Shown: one piece after another, positions 52,403 through 61,362 of the stretch
How the letters are laid out: each line of letters starts with the position of its first letter
How positions within the stretch are numbered: position 1 is the first letter of the stretch
Assembly: GCF_014779765.1 (NCBI RefSeq)
Contig: NZ_JACXZA010000002.1
Coordinates: 248,001-312,000 of the forward strand
Source: Paenibacillus terricola
Lineage (GTDB): Bacteria > Bacillota > Bacilli > Paenibacillales > Paenibacillaceae
DNA: 64,000 bases
Direction: 5' to 3'
Made by a program: the position numbers and the translations under genes
The notes under the pieces: generated by a model
Told to the model about the DNA's origin: nothing
The model's database searches: none
Seen by the model: only the letters and a program-made list of their open reading frames with translations

Positions 52403-52948
52403 ATGGAAGGGGACGATTGCCTCAAGCAGGCATACGAATGTATTCTGCAGAACGATTTCGAAGGTGCCATCCTATGGTTTGAACGGGCGATTGCCGCCGA
52501 CCCGAACAATGCTTCTTATTATTATAGGTGCTCCATTTCATATGGCAGAAGCGGTAAGTGGGAGCGTGCTCTTCATTACGCGGTGAAGGCCGTAGAGCTG
52601 GAGCCCGAACAGAAGGCGCATATTTATCAGCTCCATACCGTGCAAGCCAGGTTGTTGGTGTTGTCCGGCAAACAGGAGCTTGGCAAACAACCGCCTGATG
52701 CATCGATTGCAGCAGCAACGCTGCAAGAAGCGGTGGAGTTGGATCCGCTTAGCTTTGAAGCCTATTATTGGCTGGCCAAAGCATTCGTACTGCTTAATCG
52801 GTTGGATGAAGCCATGCGATTTGCATTAGAAGCACTTCGTCTGAATCCATCAGATGATGAAGCGAGGTCGTTATTCGCTGAGATAAGCCGGAAGAAACGG
52901 GCGATGCGGTATCGTCATCAGAGAAGACAAAGAAGAAGGAACAGGTGA
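52403..52948 (+). CDS. TPR repeat protein
   Basis: 181 residues with three or four tetratricopeptide units: about 8-40 (LWFERAIAADPNN), 45-76, 95-125 (LQEAVELDPLSF) and 130-160 (ALEALRLNPSD). Ends in a very basic Arg-rich tail (RRQRRRNR). It is a likely protein-interaction scaffold. ATG 52403 follows AAGGGGGGTG. It sits between the MazG and dapB genes, where B. subtilis has none that I know of. Confidence 0.8.
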   Translation: MEGDDCLKQAYECILQNDFEGAILWFERAIAADPNNASYYYRCSISYGRSGKWERALHYAVKAVELEPEQKAHIYQLHTVQARLLVLSGKQELGKQPPDASIAAATLQEAVELDPLSFEAYYWLAKAFVLLNRLDEAMRFALEALRLNPSDDEARSLFAEISRKKRAMRYRHQRRQRRRNR

Positions 52949-52955
52949 ATTGAGA

Positions 52956-53762
52956 ATGACAACGAAACCCATTCATGTAGCAGTAGCAGGAGCTAGCGGA
53001 CGCATGGGCCGCGAAGTCGTAAAAATGGTGTTGGATGAAGCGGATTTCGTATTGACCGCGGCGTCTGCCCGTTCTGCAGGACCGGTCGACGCCGGCACTT
53101 TTGTTGGTAAGCCAGCATGCGGCGTAATGTTCAGCTCGACACTGGAGGAAGCACTGGATAGCGGCCCGATTGATGTACTCGTCGACTTCACGGTTCCACA
53201 TGCGGTATACGAGAACGCCAAGGCAGCCATCTCCCGCGGCATCCGCCCGGTTATCGGCGCTACAGGCCTATCGCCAGAACAGATCGACGAATTGGACAAG
53301 TTGTGCAAAGATCGCGGCATTGGCGGACTGATTGCACCAAACTTCTCGATTGGCGCAATTCTGATGATGCAGTTCGCTGCGCAGGCGTCCAAATATTTTC
53401 CAAACCTCGAAATTATCGAATATCACGGCGACCAGAAGCTGGATGCACCATCTGGCACATCGATCAAGACGGCCGAGCTTATCTCCAAAGTGCGTGAAGA
53501 GCATCGTCAAGGCAATCCGAATGAGGAAGAGACGATTGAAGGCGCGCGCGGCGGATATTACAACGGTTTCCGTATACATAGCGTAAGGCTGCCAGGCGTA
53601 TTCGCCCAGCAGGAAGTAATCTTTGGCGCATTCGGCCAGTCGCTCAAGATCCGCCACGATTCGTATGACCGCGCAGGCTATATGCCTGGCGTCGCAGTAG
53701 CAGTTCGTAAAGTTATGGGCTATGAGGGTATGATCTACGGTTTTGAACATCTAATGGATTAA
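52956..53762 (+). CDS. dapB: 4-hydroxy-tetrahydrodipicolinate reductase
   Basis: 268 residues; NAD(P)H-dependent step to lysine, diaminopimelate and, in spores, dipicolinate. Motifs [12 protein letters not shown] (Rossmann), [19 protein letters not shown] and the catalytic [15 protein letters not shown] (His and Lys) are intact. ATG 52956 has AGGTGA seven bases upstream; the in-frame TTG at 52950 is not favoured. Confidence 0.97.
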   Translation: MTTKPIHVAVAGASGRMGREVVKMVLDEADFVLTAASARSAGPVDAGTFVGKPACGVMFSSTLEEALDSGPIDVLVDFTVPHAVYENAKAAISRGIRPVIGATGLSPEQIDELDKLCKDRGIGGLIAPNFSIGAILMMQFAAQASKYFPNLEIIEYHGDQKLDAPSGTSIKTAELISKVREEHRQGNPNEEETIEGARGGYYNGFRIHSVRLPGVFAQQEVIFGAFGQSLKIRHDSYDRAGYMPGVAVAVRKVMGYEGMIYGFEHLMD

Positions 53763-53790
53763 CCAACAGTCGGAGAGGGGAACGTCAGCT

Positions 53791-54216
53791 ATGTTACATA
53801 TTGCTTTTATTGCTCACGATCGCAAGAAAGAGGAAATGGTTAACTTCGTAACAGCTTACGAGCATGTGTTCAAAAGTTTCCAGCTTTATTCGACGGGAAC
53901 GACGGGTCAGCGGATTATGGAAAATACGTCGCTCCAAATTCACCGCTTCTGTTCGGGTCCGCTCGGCGGCGACCAGCAGATCGGTGCATTGGTAGCGGAG
54001 AACACGATGGATTTCATTATATTCCTGCGTGATCCGCTCATGGCACAGCCGCACGAGCCGGACATTATTGCCCTTCTGCGTCTTTGCGATGTGCAAGGCA
54101 TTCCGGTTGCTACGAACATTGCGACGGCCGAGCTGCTTGTTAAGGCGCTTGAGCGCGGTGATTTTGCTTGGCGAGAGCTCGTACATAAGTATAAGCCGGA
54201 GTCGATGCAGCCATGA
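53791..54216 (+). CDS. mgsA: Methylglyoxal synthase
   Basis: 141 residues; converts dihydroxyacetone phosphate to methylglyoxal when phosphate is short. Motifs [33 protein letters not shown] with catalytic Asp and IFLRDPL are intact. ATG 53791 follows GAGAGGGG. It overlaps bshB1 by four bases. Its neighbours build the thiol that detoxifies its product. Confidence 0.96.
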   Translation: MLHIAFIAHDRKKEEMVNFVTAYEHVFKSFQLYSTGTTGQRIMENTSLQIHRFCSGPLGGDQQIGALVAENTMDFIIFLRDPLMAQPHEPDIIALLRLCDVQGIPVATNIATAELLVKALERGDFAWRELVHKYKPESMQP

Positions 54217-54929
54217 GCAAGATAGAAGGAGCCGGACTGGACAAGCTCGACATCTTGATCTTTGGCGCACATCCCGACGATGCGGAGATTGGGATGTCCG
54301 GAACAATTGTTAAGCATATTCAGGCTGGCTATCGCGTAGGGATGTGCGACCTCACGGAAGCGGAGATGTCGTCGAATGGAACAGTCGAGCTTCGGAGACA
54401 GGAGGCTGCTGCGGCTTCCGAGATTCTTGGATTGACGGTTCGGTCGAATCTGGGACTGCCTGATCGCGGACTTGGCGCTGAAGGTCATGTTGAAGCGATT
54501 ACGGCCGAAATCCGCAAGCAACGTCCGCGTATCGTATTCGCTCCTTATTGGAACGATCGCCATCCTGATCATAATCGCTGCAGCGCGCTTGTTGAGGAAG
54601 CCGTATTCAATGCGAAGCTTCGCCGCTATTTGCCTCATATAGAGGCAGTTACAGTCGAACAGCTTATCTTTTATTATATCAATGATGTGGAAGATGTACG
54701 GCTTGCGGTAGACGTCTCGGACGTGTATGAGAGCAAGCTGGATTCGCTTCGTGCATACCGTTCTCAATTCGAGGCGGTAACGCAGGGCGAAGACCGTGTC
54801 GCAACTCCGCTAACGGGCGGGTATGTCGATCGGGTTGAAGCACGCGATCGCTTGCTCGGACAAGCGCGCGGCTGGTCCTATGCGGAAGGGTTTACGACGA
54901 AGAAGCCCCATACTGTGGCCCTATTCTAG
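54213..54929 (+). CDS. bshB1: Bacillithiol biosynthesis deacetylase BshB1
   Basis: 238 residues; deacetylates GlcNAc-malate, the second step of bacillithiol synthesis. The zinc motif AHPDDAEIG and the second ligand region HPDHNRC are intact. Start ATG 54213 overlaps mgsA (ATGA). bshB1-bshA order matches B. subtilis ypjG-ypjH. The cysteine-adding enzyme bshC is not in the window. Confidence 0.95.
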   Translation: MSKIEGAGLDKLDILIFGAHPDDAEIGMSGTIVKHIQAGYRVGMCDLTEAEMSSNGTVELRRQEAAAASEILGLTVRSNLGLPDRGLGAEGHVEAITAEIRKQRPRIVFAPYWNDRHPDHNRCSALVEEAVFNAKLRRYLPHIEAVTVEQLIFYYINDVEDVRLAVDVSDVYESKLDSLRAYRSQFEAVTQGEDRVATPLTGGYVDRVEARDRLLGQARGWSYAEGFTTKKPHTVALF

Positions 54930-55037
54930 AGATATAACGAACTTAAAACGTCCTATTGAATGATGCCAAGGGCAATGACATAGGATATTTAACATAACTG
55001 TGGATACAACAATTTGTAATCCGGGGAGTTGCGAACC

Positions 55038-56204
55038 GTGACGAGGAAATTAAAAATCGGCATCACGTGTTACCCGTCGCTAGGCGGCTCAGGTGTCGTG
55101 GCAACCGAGCTCGGAAAACTGCTGGCTGAAAAAGGACATGAGATCCATTTTATAACACACAGCGTACCGTTTCGGCTTGGAAAATTTCATAAAAATATTT
55201 TCTACCATGAAGTTGAAGTAAACGATTATTATGTGTTCCGTTATCCGCCATATGATCTAGCGCTCGCTAGCAAAATGGCGCAGGTGGTGCAGATGCAGGA
55301 GCTCGATCTTCTGCATGTCCATTATGCAGTGCCTCATGCGATTTGCGCCTATCTGGCGAAGCAAATGGTCGGCAATCAGCTGAAGACGGTAACGACGCTT
55401 CATGGCACGGATATTACCGTCCTGGCACAGGATGAATCGTTGAAGGATTTGATCCGTCTTGCGATTAATAGCAGCGACAGCGTAACAGCTGTATCCGCTG
55501 ACCTGATTAACGAAACGCGCGAGCTTCTCGACATTACGAGAGAGATCGATTTGACCTATAATTTTGTAGACAAACGTATTTATTATCCGCGCGAATGCCA
55601 ATCGCTGAAGGCGGACTATGCGCCGAATGGCGAGAAGCTGCTCATGCATATCTCGAACTTCCGTCCGGTGAAACGGATCAGCGACGTTGTTGATGTGTTC
55701 GCCCGTGTGGAGAAGGCAATGCCCGACACGAAGCTGCTGCTCGTCGGGGAAGGGCCGGAGCTGACGAAGGCTCAGTGCCAGATCAATAAGTTGGGCTTGG
55801 AGAACAAGGTGCATTTCCTTGGCAAGCAGGATGATGTCGCTCAAATTATTTCGATCGCAGATCTAATGCTGCTTCCTTCGGAGAAGGAAAGCTTTGGTCT
55901 TGTCGCACTCGAAGCAATGGCTTGCGGTGTGCCAACGATCGGATCGATGGCTGGCGGCATCCCAGAGCTCGTGACGCATGGGAAGACAGGTTTCTTGTCC
56001 CCTATTGGCGATACGAAGTCGATGGCGGAGAACGCGATTAAGCTGCTGTCTGATCCTGATATGTTCCGACAGTTCCGCGAAGCTTGCATTCAGCGGGCGC
56101 GTCTGGAATTCTGTAATGACTTGATTACGGCGCAGTATGAACAGATCTATTATCGGACGCTTGGCATAGAAGTGGACATTCCGATGCCGGTCTGCTCGGA
56201 ATAG
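55038..56204 (+). CDS. bshA: N-acetyl-alpha-D-glucosaminyl L-malate synthase BshA
   Basis: 388 residues, GT4 glycosyltransferase that starts bacillithiol synthesis from UDP-GlcNAc and malate. Motifs: CYPSLGGSGVVATELG near the start, HISNFRPVKR, LLLVGEGPE and PSEKESFGLVALEAMACG. The start is GTG 55038 with GGGGAG nine bases upstream; TTG 55029 abuts the site. A 110-base gap before it contains an imperfect hairpin (TCCTATTGA.. /..ATAGGA, 54954-54985). Confidence 0.95.
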   Translation: MTRKLKIGITCYPSLGGSGVVATELGKLLAEKGHEIHFITHSVPFRLGKFHKNIFYHEVEVNDYYVFRYPPYDLALASKMAQVVQMQELDLLHVHYAVPHAICAYLAKQMVGNQLKTVTTLHGTDITVLAQDESLKDLIRLAINSSDSVTAVSADLINETRELLDITREIDLTYNFVDKRIYYPRECQSLKADYAPNGEKLLMHISNFRPVKRISDVVDVFARVEKAMPDTKLLLVGEGPELTKAQCQINKLGLENKVHFLGKQDDVAQIISIADLMLLPSEKESFGLVALEAMACGVPTIGSMAGGIPELVTHGKTGFLSPIGDTKSMAENAIKLLSDPDMFRQFREACIQRARLEFCNDLITAQYEQIYYRTLGIEVDIPMPVCSE

Positions 56205-56213
56205 GAGCAGGTT

Positions 56214-57680
56214 ATGACGGGACCGTACCACAATGCGGAGATGAAGCAGGCATTGTCTGTACTCGAGACGCTGCGTCAGAACGGATATGAAGCTGTATTC
56301 GTCGGCGGATGCGTACGAGACGTTATCGTGGGTAGACCGCTTACGGATATTGATATCGCCACTTCGGCGCTGCCGGAGACGGTCATGTCGATCTTCGAAC
56401 GTACCGTTCCGACCGGTCTGGCGCACGGCACCGTTACCGTACTGCTTAATGAACAGAGTTATGAAGTAACCACTTACCGGAGCGAGGCGGCGTATGATGA
56501 TCATCGCCGTCCTTCTGGCGTCTCGTTCATTCCGAATCTCGATGGCGACTTGCTTCGCAGGGATTTTACAATGAACGCGATGGCGATACGCAGTGATGGT
56601 TCTCTTATAGATCTGTATGGTGGAATGAACGATATCCAAGCGGGTGTCATTCGGTGTGTAGGTGTGGCAGATGAACGCTTCCGCGAGGATGCGTTGCGTA
56701 TGATACGGGCGATCCGATTCGCATCTACTTTCGGTTATAAGATTGCGCTGAGCGCATGGCGCGCCATTCGTCGCAATCGCGACCTGCTGCAGTATGTGGC
56801 GATGGAGCGAATCAGCATCGAGCTTGACAAAATGGTCGGCGGCGCCGGCCCTCACCGCGCCGCCGCCTGGCTCGCGGCAAGCGGGCTCTTGCCGCTCGCC
56901 CGCGACCCGCTGCCGCCTAGCTTCGCACAGGCGGGCAGCGCCCGCGATCGCGGCGTACCGCCGCTTACGGCAGCGCTGACGCAGCTGCCGAACAAGGACG
57001 ACCGCTGGGCGGCCGTCTTCCTGGCGCTCCGTCTATCGCCGGATGACGCCGAGGAGACGCTGCAGCGCCTGCGCTTCCCGGTTCGCCGCACAGCGTCGAT
57101 AAGGTCGGTCGTCCTCATGCATGCGGCGGCTTCGCCGCTCGCCGAGACAGCGCCTGCGATGCCACAGCTGGCATCGCAGGCACTATCGCAACCGGCGCCG
57201 TTTGACGCCGCATCAGCTGCTCTGCAGCCTCAAGCAGCAGGGATTGCGTCTGAAGAGCCGACGCAACCCCTGCTAGTGCCTTCGGCTGCATCGCAGCCAA
57301 CCCCCCAGCACCGCGTCCAATGGGTCGACGCGGTGCTTCGCCTCGGCACAGAAGCCGCCGAGGCATGGCTGCGCATTGCGCGCGTCTACGCTGACGCGCA
57401 CGGTGCGCTTGGCGGAGCACCGCTATCGCGTGACGCCCTAGAGCTGCTCGCCAGCGAGTTAGCCGCGCTGCCTTGTACGACCGTGCGGCAGCTTGCCGTT
57501 AATGGCGGCGATCTCGGGACAAGCCTACGACTTAAGCCAGGCCCTCGAACAGGCGAACTGCTGAATGCGCTGCTGCGTGCAACAGCTTTGGGAGAAGTAC
57601 CTAATGAGCGTGAAGCGCTGCTTACGCTTGCGCAATCTATGGAAGAGGAACGGATGAACGATGGCGAACACCATTCTTGA
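56214..57680 (+). CDS. cca: CCA tRNA nucleotidyltransferase with a palindrome-rich expansion
   Basis: 488 residues; adds CCA to tRNA 3' ends. The N-terminal head has FVGGCVRD, DIDIATSA (metal DxD) and LLRRDFTMNAMA, with RFREDALRMIRAIRFAS in the neck, all intact. Family members are usually about 400-420 residues; the excess is in the C-terminal half, around residues 300-366, which is Ala/Pro/Gln-rich. That stretch (57.1-57.4 kb) and 56.87 kb are markedly richer in G+C than neighbours and hold several perfect inverted repeats, without breaking the frame. It overlaps birA by 20 bases. Confidence 0.92.
   Translation: MTGPYHNAEMKQALSVLETLRQNGYEAVFVGGCVRDVIVGRPLTDIDIATSALPETVMSIFERTVPTGLAHGTVTVLLNEQSYEVTTYRSEAAYDDHRRPSGVSFIPNLDGDLLRRDFTMNAMAIRSDGSLIDLYGGMNDIQAGVIRCVGVADERFREDALRMIRAIRFASTFGYKIALSAWRAIRRNRDLLQYVAMERISIELDKMVGGAGPHRAAAWLAASGLLPLARDPLPPSFAQAGSARDRGVPPLTAALTQLPNKDDRWAAVFLALRLSPDDAEETLQRLRFPVRRTASIRSVVLMHAAASPLAETAPAMPQLASQALSQPAPFDAASAALQPQAAGIASEEPTQPLLVPSAASQPTPQHRVQWVDAVLRLGTEAAEAWLRIARVYADAHGALGGAPLSRDALELLASELAALPCTTVRQLAVNGGDLGTSLRLKPGPRTGELLNALLRATALGEVPNEREALLTLAQSMEEERMNDGEHHS
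57120..57400 (+). repeat. Cluster of perfect inverted repeats inside cca
   Basis: Arms: CCTGCGATGCCA/TGGCATCGCAGG (57153-57180), TTGCGTC/GACGCAA (57244-57266), GCACCGCGTC/GACGCGGTGC (57308-57336) and GCGCGTC/GACGCGC (57380-57399). One more, GCGGCAAG/CTTGCCGC, lies at 56874-56895. Such a density within coding sequence is not explained by protein constraint. Confidence 0.8.
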
Positions 57681-58638
57681 GCTGCTCGATCAAGAGCAGG
57701 GACAATATGTGTCAGGTGAAGCGATTAGCCGAACGCTTAACGTGAGCCGAACAGCGGTCTGGAAGCAGATTCGCAAGCTGGAGGAGCAGGGCTATGTCAT
57801 TGAAGCATCCCGCAAGCTAGGGTATCGGCTTCTATTCAAGCCTGAGCCATTATCGCTCGATAAGCTGAACGAATTGTTGAAGACGAAGCGGTTCGCACGT
57901 GAAGTACGGCTGTTCAATGAAGTCGATTCTACGCAGAACGAAGCGCAGCGCTGGGCAGAAGCGGGAGCGCCGGAAGGCGCACTTGTTATTGCGGAGCAGC
58001 AGCAAAGCGGCCGCGGTCGTATGGGACGCTCATGGGTGTCGCCCTATACGAAGGGGATCTGGATGAGTACGGTTCTCCGTCCGAGCACGCCGATTCATTG
58101 CGCTCCTCAGTTGACGCTTCTTACAGCAGTTGCGTTATGCCGTAGTCTGCGCAGAACGACCGAGCTTGAGATTGGCATCAAGTGGCCGAATGATCTGCTC
58201 ATCAATGGTCGCAAAATCAGCGGCATTCTTCTGGAGTCCGCTGCAGAAGACGAACGGATTAAATATATCGTCGCCGGTACGGGCATCAGCGTGAATTTGG
58301 ATCCAACAGATTACCCGGAGGAGCTGCTGGAACGGGCCACTTCACTATCCATCCAAGCGGGTCGCAAATTCTCGCGGGAAACTGTAATTGCTGATTTCAT
58401 GCTCGAATGGGAGCAGTTGTATGATTTGTACTTGAACGAAGGATTCGGTCCGATCGGCACACTATGGGAGGCACTCTCCGTATCGCTTCATAAGCCCGTT
58501 ACGATTCAGACGCCTCAAGGCGATTTGTCAGGCCGGGCCATTGGTTTGCATGAGAGCGGAGCCATACAGCTTCAATTGGACAGCGGAGAGGTCCGGCTCG
58601 TCTTCTCCGGCGAGATGGGACAACCGAAGGAACAATAG
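57661..58638 (+). CDS. birA: Bifunctional biotin ligase / biotin operon repressor
   Basis: 325 residues. A winged helix-turn-helix (about residues 15-60, SGEAISRTLNVSRTAVWKQIRKLEEQG) precedes the ligase domain with SGRGRMGRSW (biotinyl-AMP loop), IKWPNDLLING and GTGISVNLD. It both biotinylates carboxylases and represses biotin genes. Start ATG 57661 lies in the end of cca. Order cca-birA-panBCD is as in B. subtilis. Confidence 0.96.
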   Translation: MANTILELLDQEQGQYVSGEAISRTLNVSRTAVWKQIRKLEEQGYVIEASRKLGYRLLFKPEPLSLDKLNELLKTKRFAREVRLFNEVDSTQNEAQRWAEAGAPEGALVIAEQQQSGRGRMGRSWVSPYTKGIWMSTVLRPSTPIHCAPQLTLLTAVALCRSLRRTTELEIGIKWPNDLLINGRKISGILLESAAEDERIKYIVAGTGISVNLDPTDYPEELLERATSLSIQAGRKFSRETVIADFMLEWEQLYDLYLNEGFGPIGTLWEALSVSLHKPVTIQTPQGDLSGRAIGLHESGAIQLQLDSGEVRLVFSGEMGQPKEQ

Positions 58639-58750
58639 ACAAGGGCTGGTACTATCGCTTTTAACGCTTACAAGAAATTGCACTTTCTGAATGGTGGGTT
58701 CCAACAGGGGCGTAGCCTATAAAGTTAGGTCTGGGTACAGAGGTTGCAAA

Positions 58751-59007
58751 GGGGCGAAGCCCCTTAATCAGGTCGAGCATCGACCAAGAGCGTGTCCCGT
58801 AGGGACGACAAGCGGCTTAACAGCACGCACTTCGGTTCGAGCATCGATCACAAACTCCATCAACCGCCGTATCCTAGGTCCGTCCATCATAAAGCGTGTC
58901 CCGAACAGGGACGAAAGCGAGCACGCGCACCAAAAGCAACTAGAATGCGAGTCCCGGAGTCCAGAGGGCGGAGTCCTTTGGGGCCCTCCCTCTTTGGAGA
59001 GGGAGGG
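58751..59007 (+). repeat. Hairpin-rich non-coding module after birA
   Basis: Five perfect hairpins in 260 bases: GGGGC-gaa-GCCCC (58751-58763), GGTCGA-gca-TCGACC (58771-58785), GTCCC-gta-GGGAC (58794-58806), GTCCC-gaaca-GGGAC (58898-58912) and CCCTCCCTCT-ttgg-AGAGGGAGGG (58984-59007). The third and fourth sit in a repeated context (GCGTGTCCCG..AGGGACGA). No gene is convincing here; a 141-codon frame has no ribosome site. It could be a structured RNA or a decayed mobile element. Confidence 0.6.
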
Positions 59008-59029
59008 TTTGGGTGGGTGTGGAGTAGAA

Positions 59030-59058
59030 TTTACGCCATCCTATTTATTTGCTATAAT
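59030..59058 (+). promoter_or_regulatory. Promoter candidate upstream of panBCD
   Basis: TTTACG, 17 bases, TATAAT. It would read through the dispersed repeat copy 3 and the leader terminator toward panB, 515 bases downstream. Confidence 0.45.
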
Positions 59059-59141
59059 CGTGGTACGCAAGGCGGTATCCGCTTGGAATTGCACTTGCGA
59101 TCATGTACGGAGTTAAGCCCAAGTATTGCCATTAAGAGGTA

Positions 59142-59413
59142 GTTCAAAAAGTCCGCTTGTGATCACGAAGTAAGTCAGGAAGTTAATTCGACGTCGAAGC
59201 TTGCGTTCACCTTCGGAGTCCGGGGATTATGCTTCCGATGCAGGTTTCCGCTGGAAACCTTGTATCATGTAGGGTTAGCCTACACTCCGTTCCTCCTGAA
59301 GTTATTTGCGGATACTTCAAGTGTTACTACCTGCGAGCAAATAACTGCTTCGTAAGCATAAGCTGTTCAGGTTCTCGCAATTTTCTCGATGCTGACAACC
59401 GAACTTTTCGAAC
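59142..59413 (-). repeat. MITE-like dispersed repeat, copy 3 (longer, inverted)
   Basis: 272 bases, opposite orientation to copies 1 and 2, with ends GTTCAAAAAGTC and, degraded, CGAACTTTTCGAAC. Read on the minus strand it shares GCGAGAACCTGAA, GGAGTGTAGGC, CTCCGAAGGTGAACGCAAG and TTCGTGATCA with copy 2. About 100 extra bases include two further inverted repeats: GGTTTCC/GGAAACC and GTTATTTGC/GCAAATAAC. Confidence 0.75.
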
Positions 59414-59449
59414 ACGCACAGTAAGGCAACTGCGCACTCTGCTCTGAGC

Positions 59450-59535
59450 CGTTAGGGACCGAGACAGAAGGAAGCATTAAGTAACATGTTCCTTTATCGT
59501 TAGGGACCTTTTTAGCGCGGCTAAAAGGTTTTTTT
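59450..59535 (+). promoter_or_regulatory. panB leader with direct repeats and terminator
   Basis: CGTTAGGGACC occurs at 59450-59460 and again at 59498-59508. The second copy runs into the terminator stem ACCTTTTTAGC (59506-59516) / GCTAAAAGGT (59520-59529), followed by TTTTTTT. As nothing upstream is coding for 860 bases, the terminator most likely acts as an attenuator for panBCD. The effector is unknown. Confidence 0.5.
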
Positions 59536-59572
59536 GTGTTTATCCTATACTTTAAAGGGGATGAAGCGAATC

Positions 59573-60472
59573 ATGGCACAACCGTTAACGATCACGAAGA
59601 TGAAGAAAATGAAGCAAGATCGCAATCCGATTACCGTTCTGACCGCGTACGACTATCCGTCGTCCAAATTGGCAGAGGAAGCGGGAATCGACGTCATTCT
59701 TGTTGGCGATTCACTTGGCAATGCCGTACTCGGTTACGATACGACGATTCCAGTGACGCTTGACGACATGGTGTACCATACGCGTTCGGTTCGCAGAGGG
59801 GCGCTTAATACTTTTGTCGTTGCGGATATGCCATTTATGACGTACCGGATTGGACGGGAAGCAACGCTTCGGAATGCCGCAAGACTGCTGCAAGAAGGTC
59901 TAGCGAACGCGGTGAAGATGGAAGGCGGCGAGGATATCGCAGATGAGGTACAGGCGCTTGTACACGCCGGAGTGCCTGTCATGGGACATCTGGGCCTTAC
60001 ACCGCAGTCGATCAATCAGATTGGCGGCTACAAAATTCAAGGTAAATTAGAGCAAGAGGCCGAGCAGCTGCTTCGAGATGCTAAAGCTCTCGAGGCTGCC
60101 GGCGCATTCGCAATCGTATTAGAGCTTGTGACAGAGCCGATTGCAGAAGCAATCAGCAAGGAGCTGTCCATTCCGACGATTGGAATTGGCGCTGGACGCG
60201 GTTGTGACGGCCAAGTTCTTGTTTTTCATGATATATTGCAATATTCATCGCCCTATCGCGAGAAGCGCTTCGTGAAGACGTACGCAGATATCGGCACGAC
60301 GATCCGCAGTGCGATTGGCGCCTATGTATCGGATGTCAAAACAGGCGCGTTTCCAGAAGAAAAGCATACGTTCCAGCTTGAGCCTGGCACCGTTGTATTG
60401 CCGCACCTTTATGGTTCGGGAAGCAATCCGGACAATGAATCGACGAAGCAAGAAAGGAAGCAGACGACATGA
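59573..60472 (+). CDS. panB: Ketopantoate hydroxymethyltransferase
   Basis: 299 residues, first committed step of pantothenate synthesis. Motifs: VLTAYDYPSSKLAEEAG, LVGDSLGNAVLGYDTT (metal Asp), MGHLGLTPQSIN and IGIGAGRGCDGQVLV are intact. ATG 59573 is preferred over ATG 59561, which abuts the AAAGGGG ribosome site. A 20-residue Ser/Asn-rich tail follows the core. It overlaps panC by four bases. Confidence 0.96.
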   Translation: MAQPLTITKMKKMKQDRNPITVLTAYDYPSSKLAEEAGIDVILVGDSLGNAVLGYDTTIPVTLDDMVYHTRSVRRGALNTFVVADMPFMTYRIGREATLRNAARLLQEGLANAVKMEGGEDIADEVQALVHAGVPVMGHLGLTPQSINQIGGYKIQGKLEQEAEQLLRDAKALEAAGAFAIVLELVTEPIAEAISKELSIPTIGIGAGRGCDGQVLVFHDILQYSSPYREKRFVKTYADIGTTIRSAIGAYVSDVKTGAFPEEKHTFQLEPGTVVLPHLYGSGSNPDNESTKQERKQTT

Positions 60473-61362
60473 TTACGATTTGCCGTACGAAACAGCAGCT
60501 GCGTCAAGCGCTGGAAGAGCGAAGAAAGCAGCAGCCGGGACTCACGACAGGTTTCGTTCCGACGATGGGGTATTTGCATGAAGGTCACGCAAGTCTTATT
60601 CGACGCTCGGTAGCGGAATGCGATATTACGGTGCTCAGCATCTTCGTAAATCCGCTCCAATTCGGTCCTAATGAAGACTTTGACCGCTATCCGCGTGATG
60701 AACAACGTGACTTGGCGCTAGCAGAAGAGAATGGCGCAGATATTGCATTTCTGCCAACGGTAGAAGAGATGTATCCGTCGAAGCCGCTTACGCGTCTTAC
60801 GGTTGATATCGTTACAGATCGGTTGTGCGGCGCATCGCGTCCGGGCCACTTTGACGGCGTTGGTGTTGTCGTCAGCAAGCTGTTCAATCTCGTCCAGCCG
60901 CAACGCGCGTATTTCGGAATGAAAGATGCACAGCAGGTTGCGGTCATTCGCCGGATGACCGACGATCTAGATATGCCAATTAAGATTGTTCCATGCGATA
61001 TCGTACGGGAGCCAGATGGCTTGGCCCTTAGCTCGCGCAACGTATATCTAAGCGCGGAGGAGCGTTCACAAGCGCTTGTCCTATCCCGGTCTCTAGCGAA
61101 AGCGAAGGAGATCGGTGAGACAGCAACGATGACCGTTCAAGGCTTAATCGATGAGGTGTCTAACCATATTCGCCAGTCGCCGCTGGCAACTATTGATTAT
61201 GTCGAGCTGCTTGCCTATCCGAACCTGACGCCGCTTGCGCCAACAGAGCTGCTTGCTGATATACATGGCGAACTGCTGCTGGCGGTCGCGGTGAAATTCG
61301 GACGCACACGCCTGATCGACAACCGGATTTTGAGCTTTTCGGAGGTGACAATCGATGTTTAG
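60469..61362 (+). CDS. panC: Pantothenate synthetase
   Basis: 297 residues; joins pantoate and beta-alanine with ATP. Motifs [15 protein letters not shown] (nucleotide), [18 protein letters not shown] and [13 protein letters not shown] are intact. It overlaps panB by four and panD by eight bases, so panBCD is one coupled unit. Confidence 0.97.
   Translation: MITICRTKQQLRQALEERRKQQPGLTTGFVPTMGYLHEGHASLIRRSVAECDITVLSIFVNPLQFGPNEDFDRYPRDEQRDLALAEENGADIAFLPTVEEMYPSKPLTRLTVDIVTDRLCGASRPGHFDGVGVVVSKLFNLVQPQRAYFGMKDAQQVAVIRRMTDDLDMPIKIVPCDIVREPDGLALSSRNVYLSAEERSQALVLSRSLAKAKEIGETATMTVQGLIDEVSNHIRQSPLATIDYVELLAYPNLTPLAPTELLADIHGELLLAVAVKFGRTRLIDNRILSFSEVTIDV

Noticed and set aside
58691-59116. 141-codon open frame in the birA-panB gap
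   Set aside because: No ribosome site, composition dictated by hairpins, overlapping frames equally open, no known domain.
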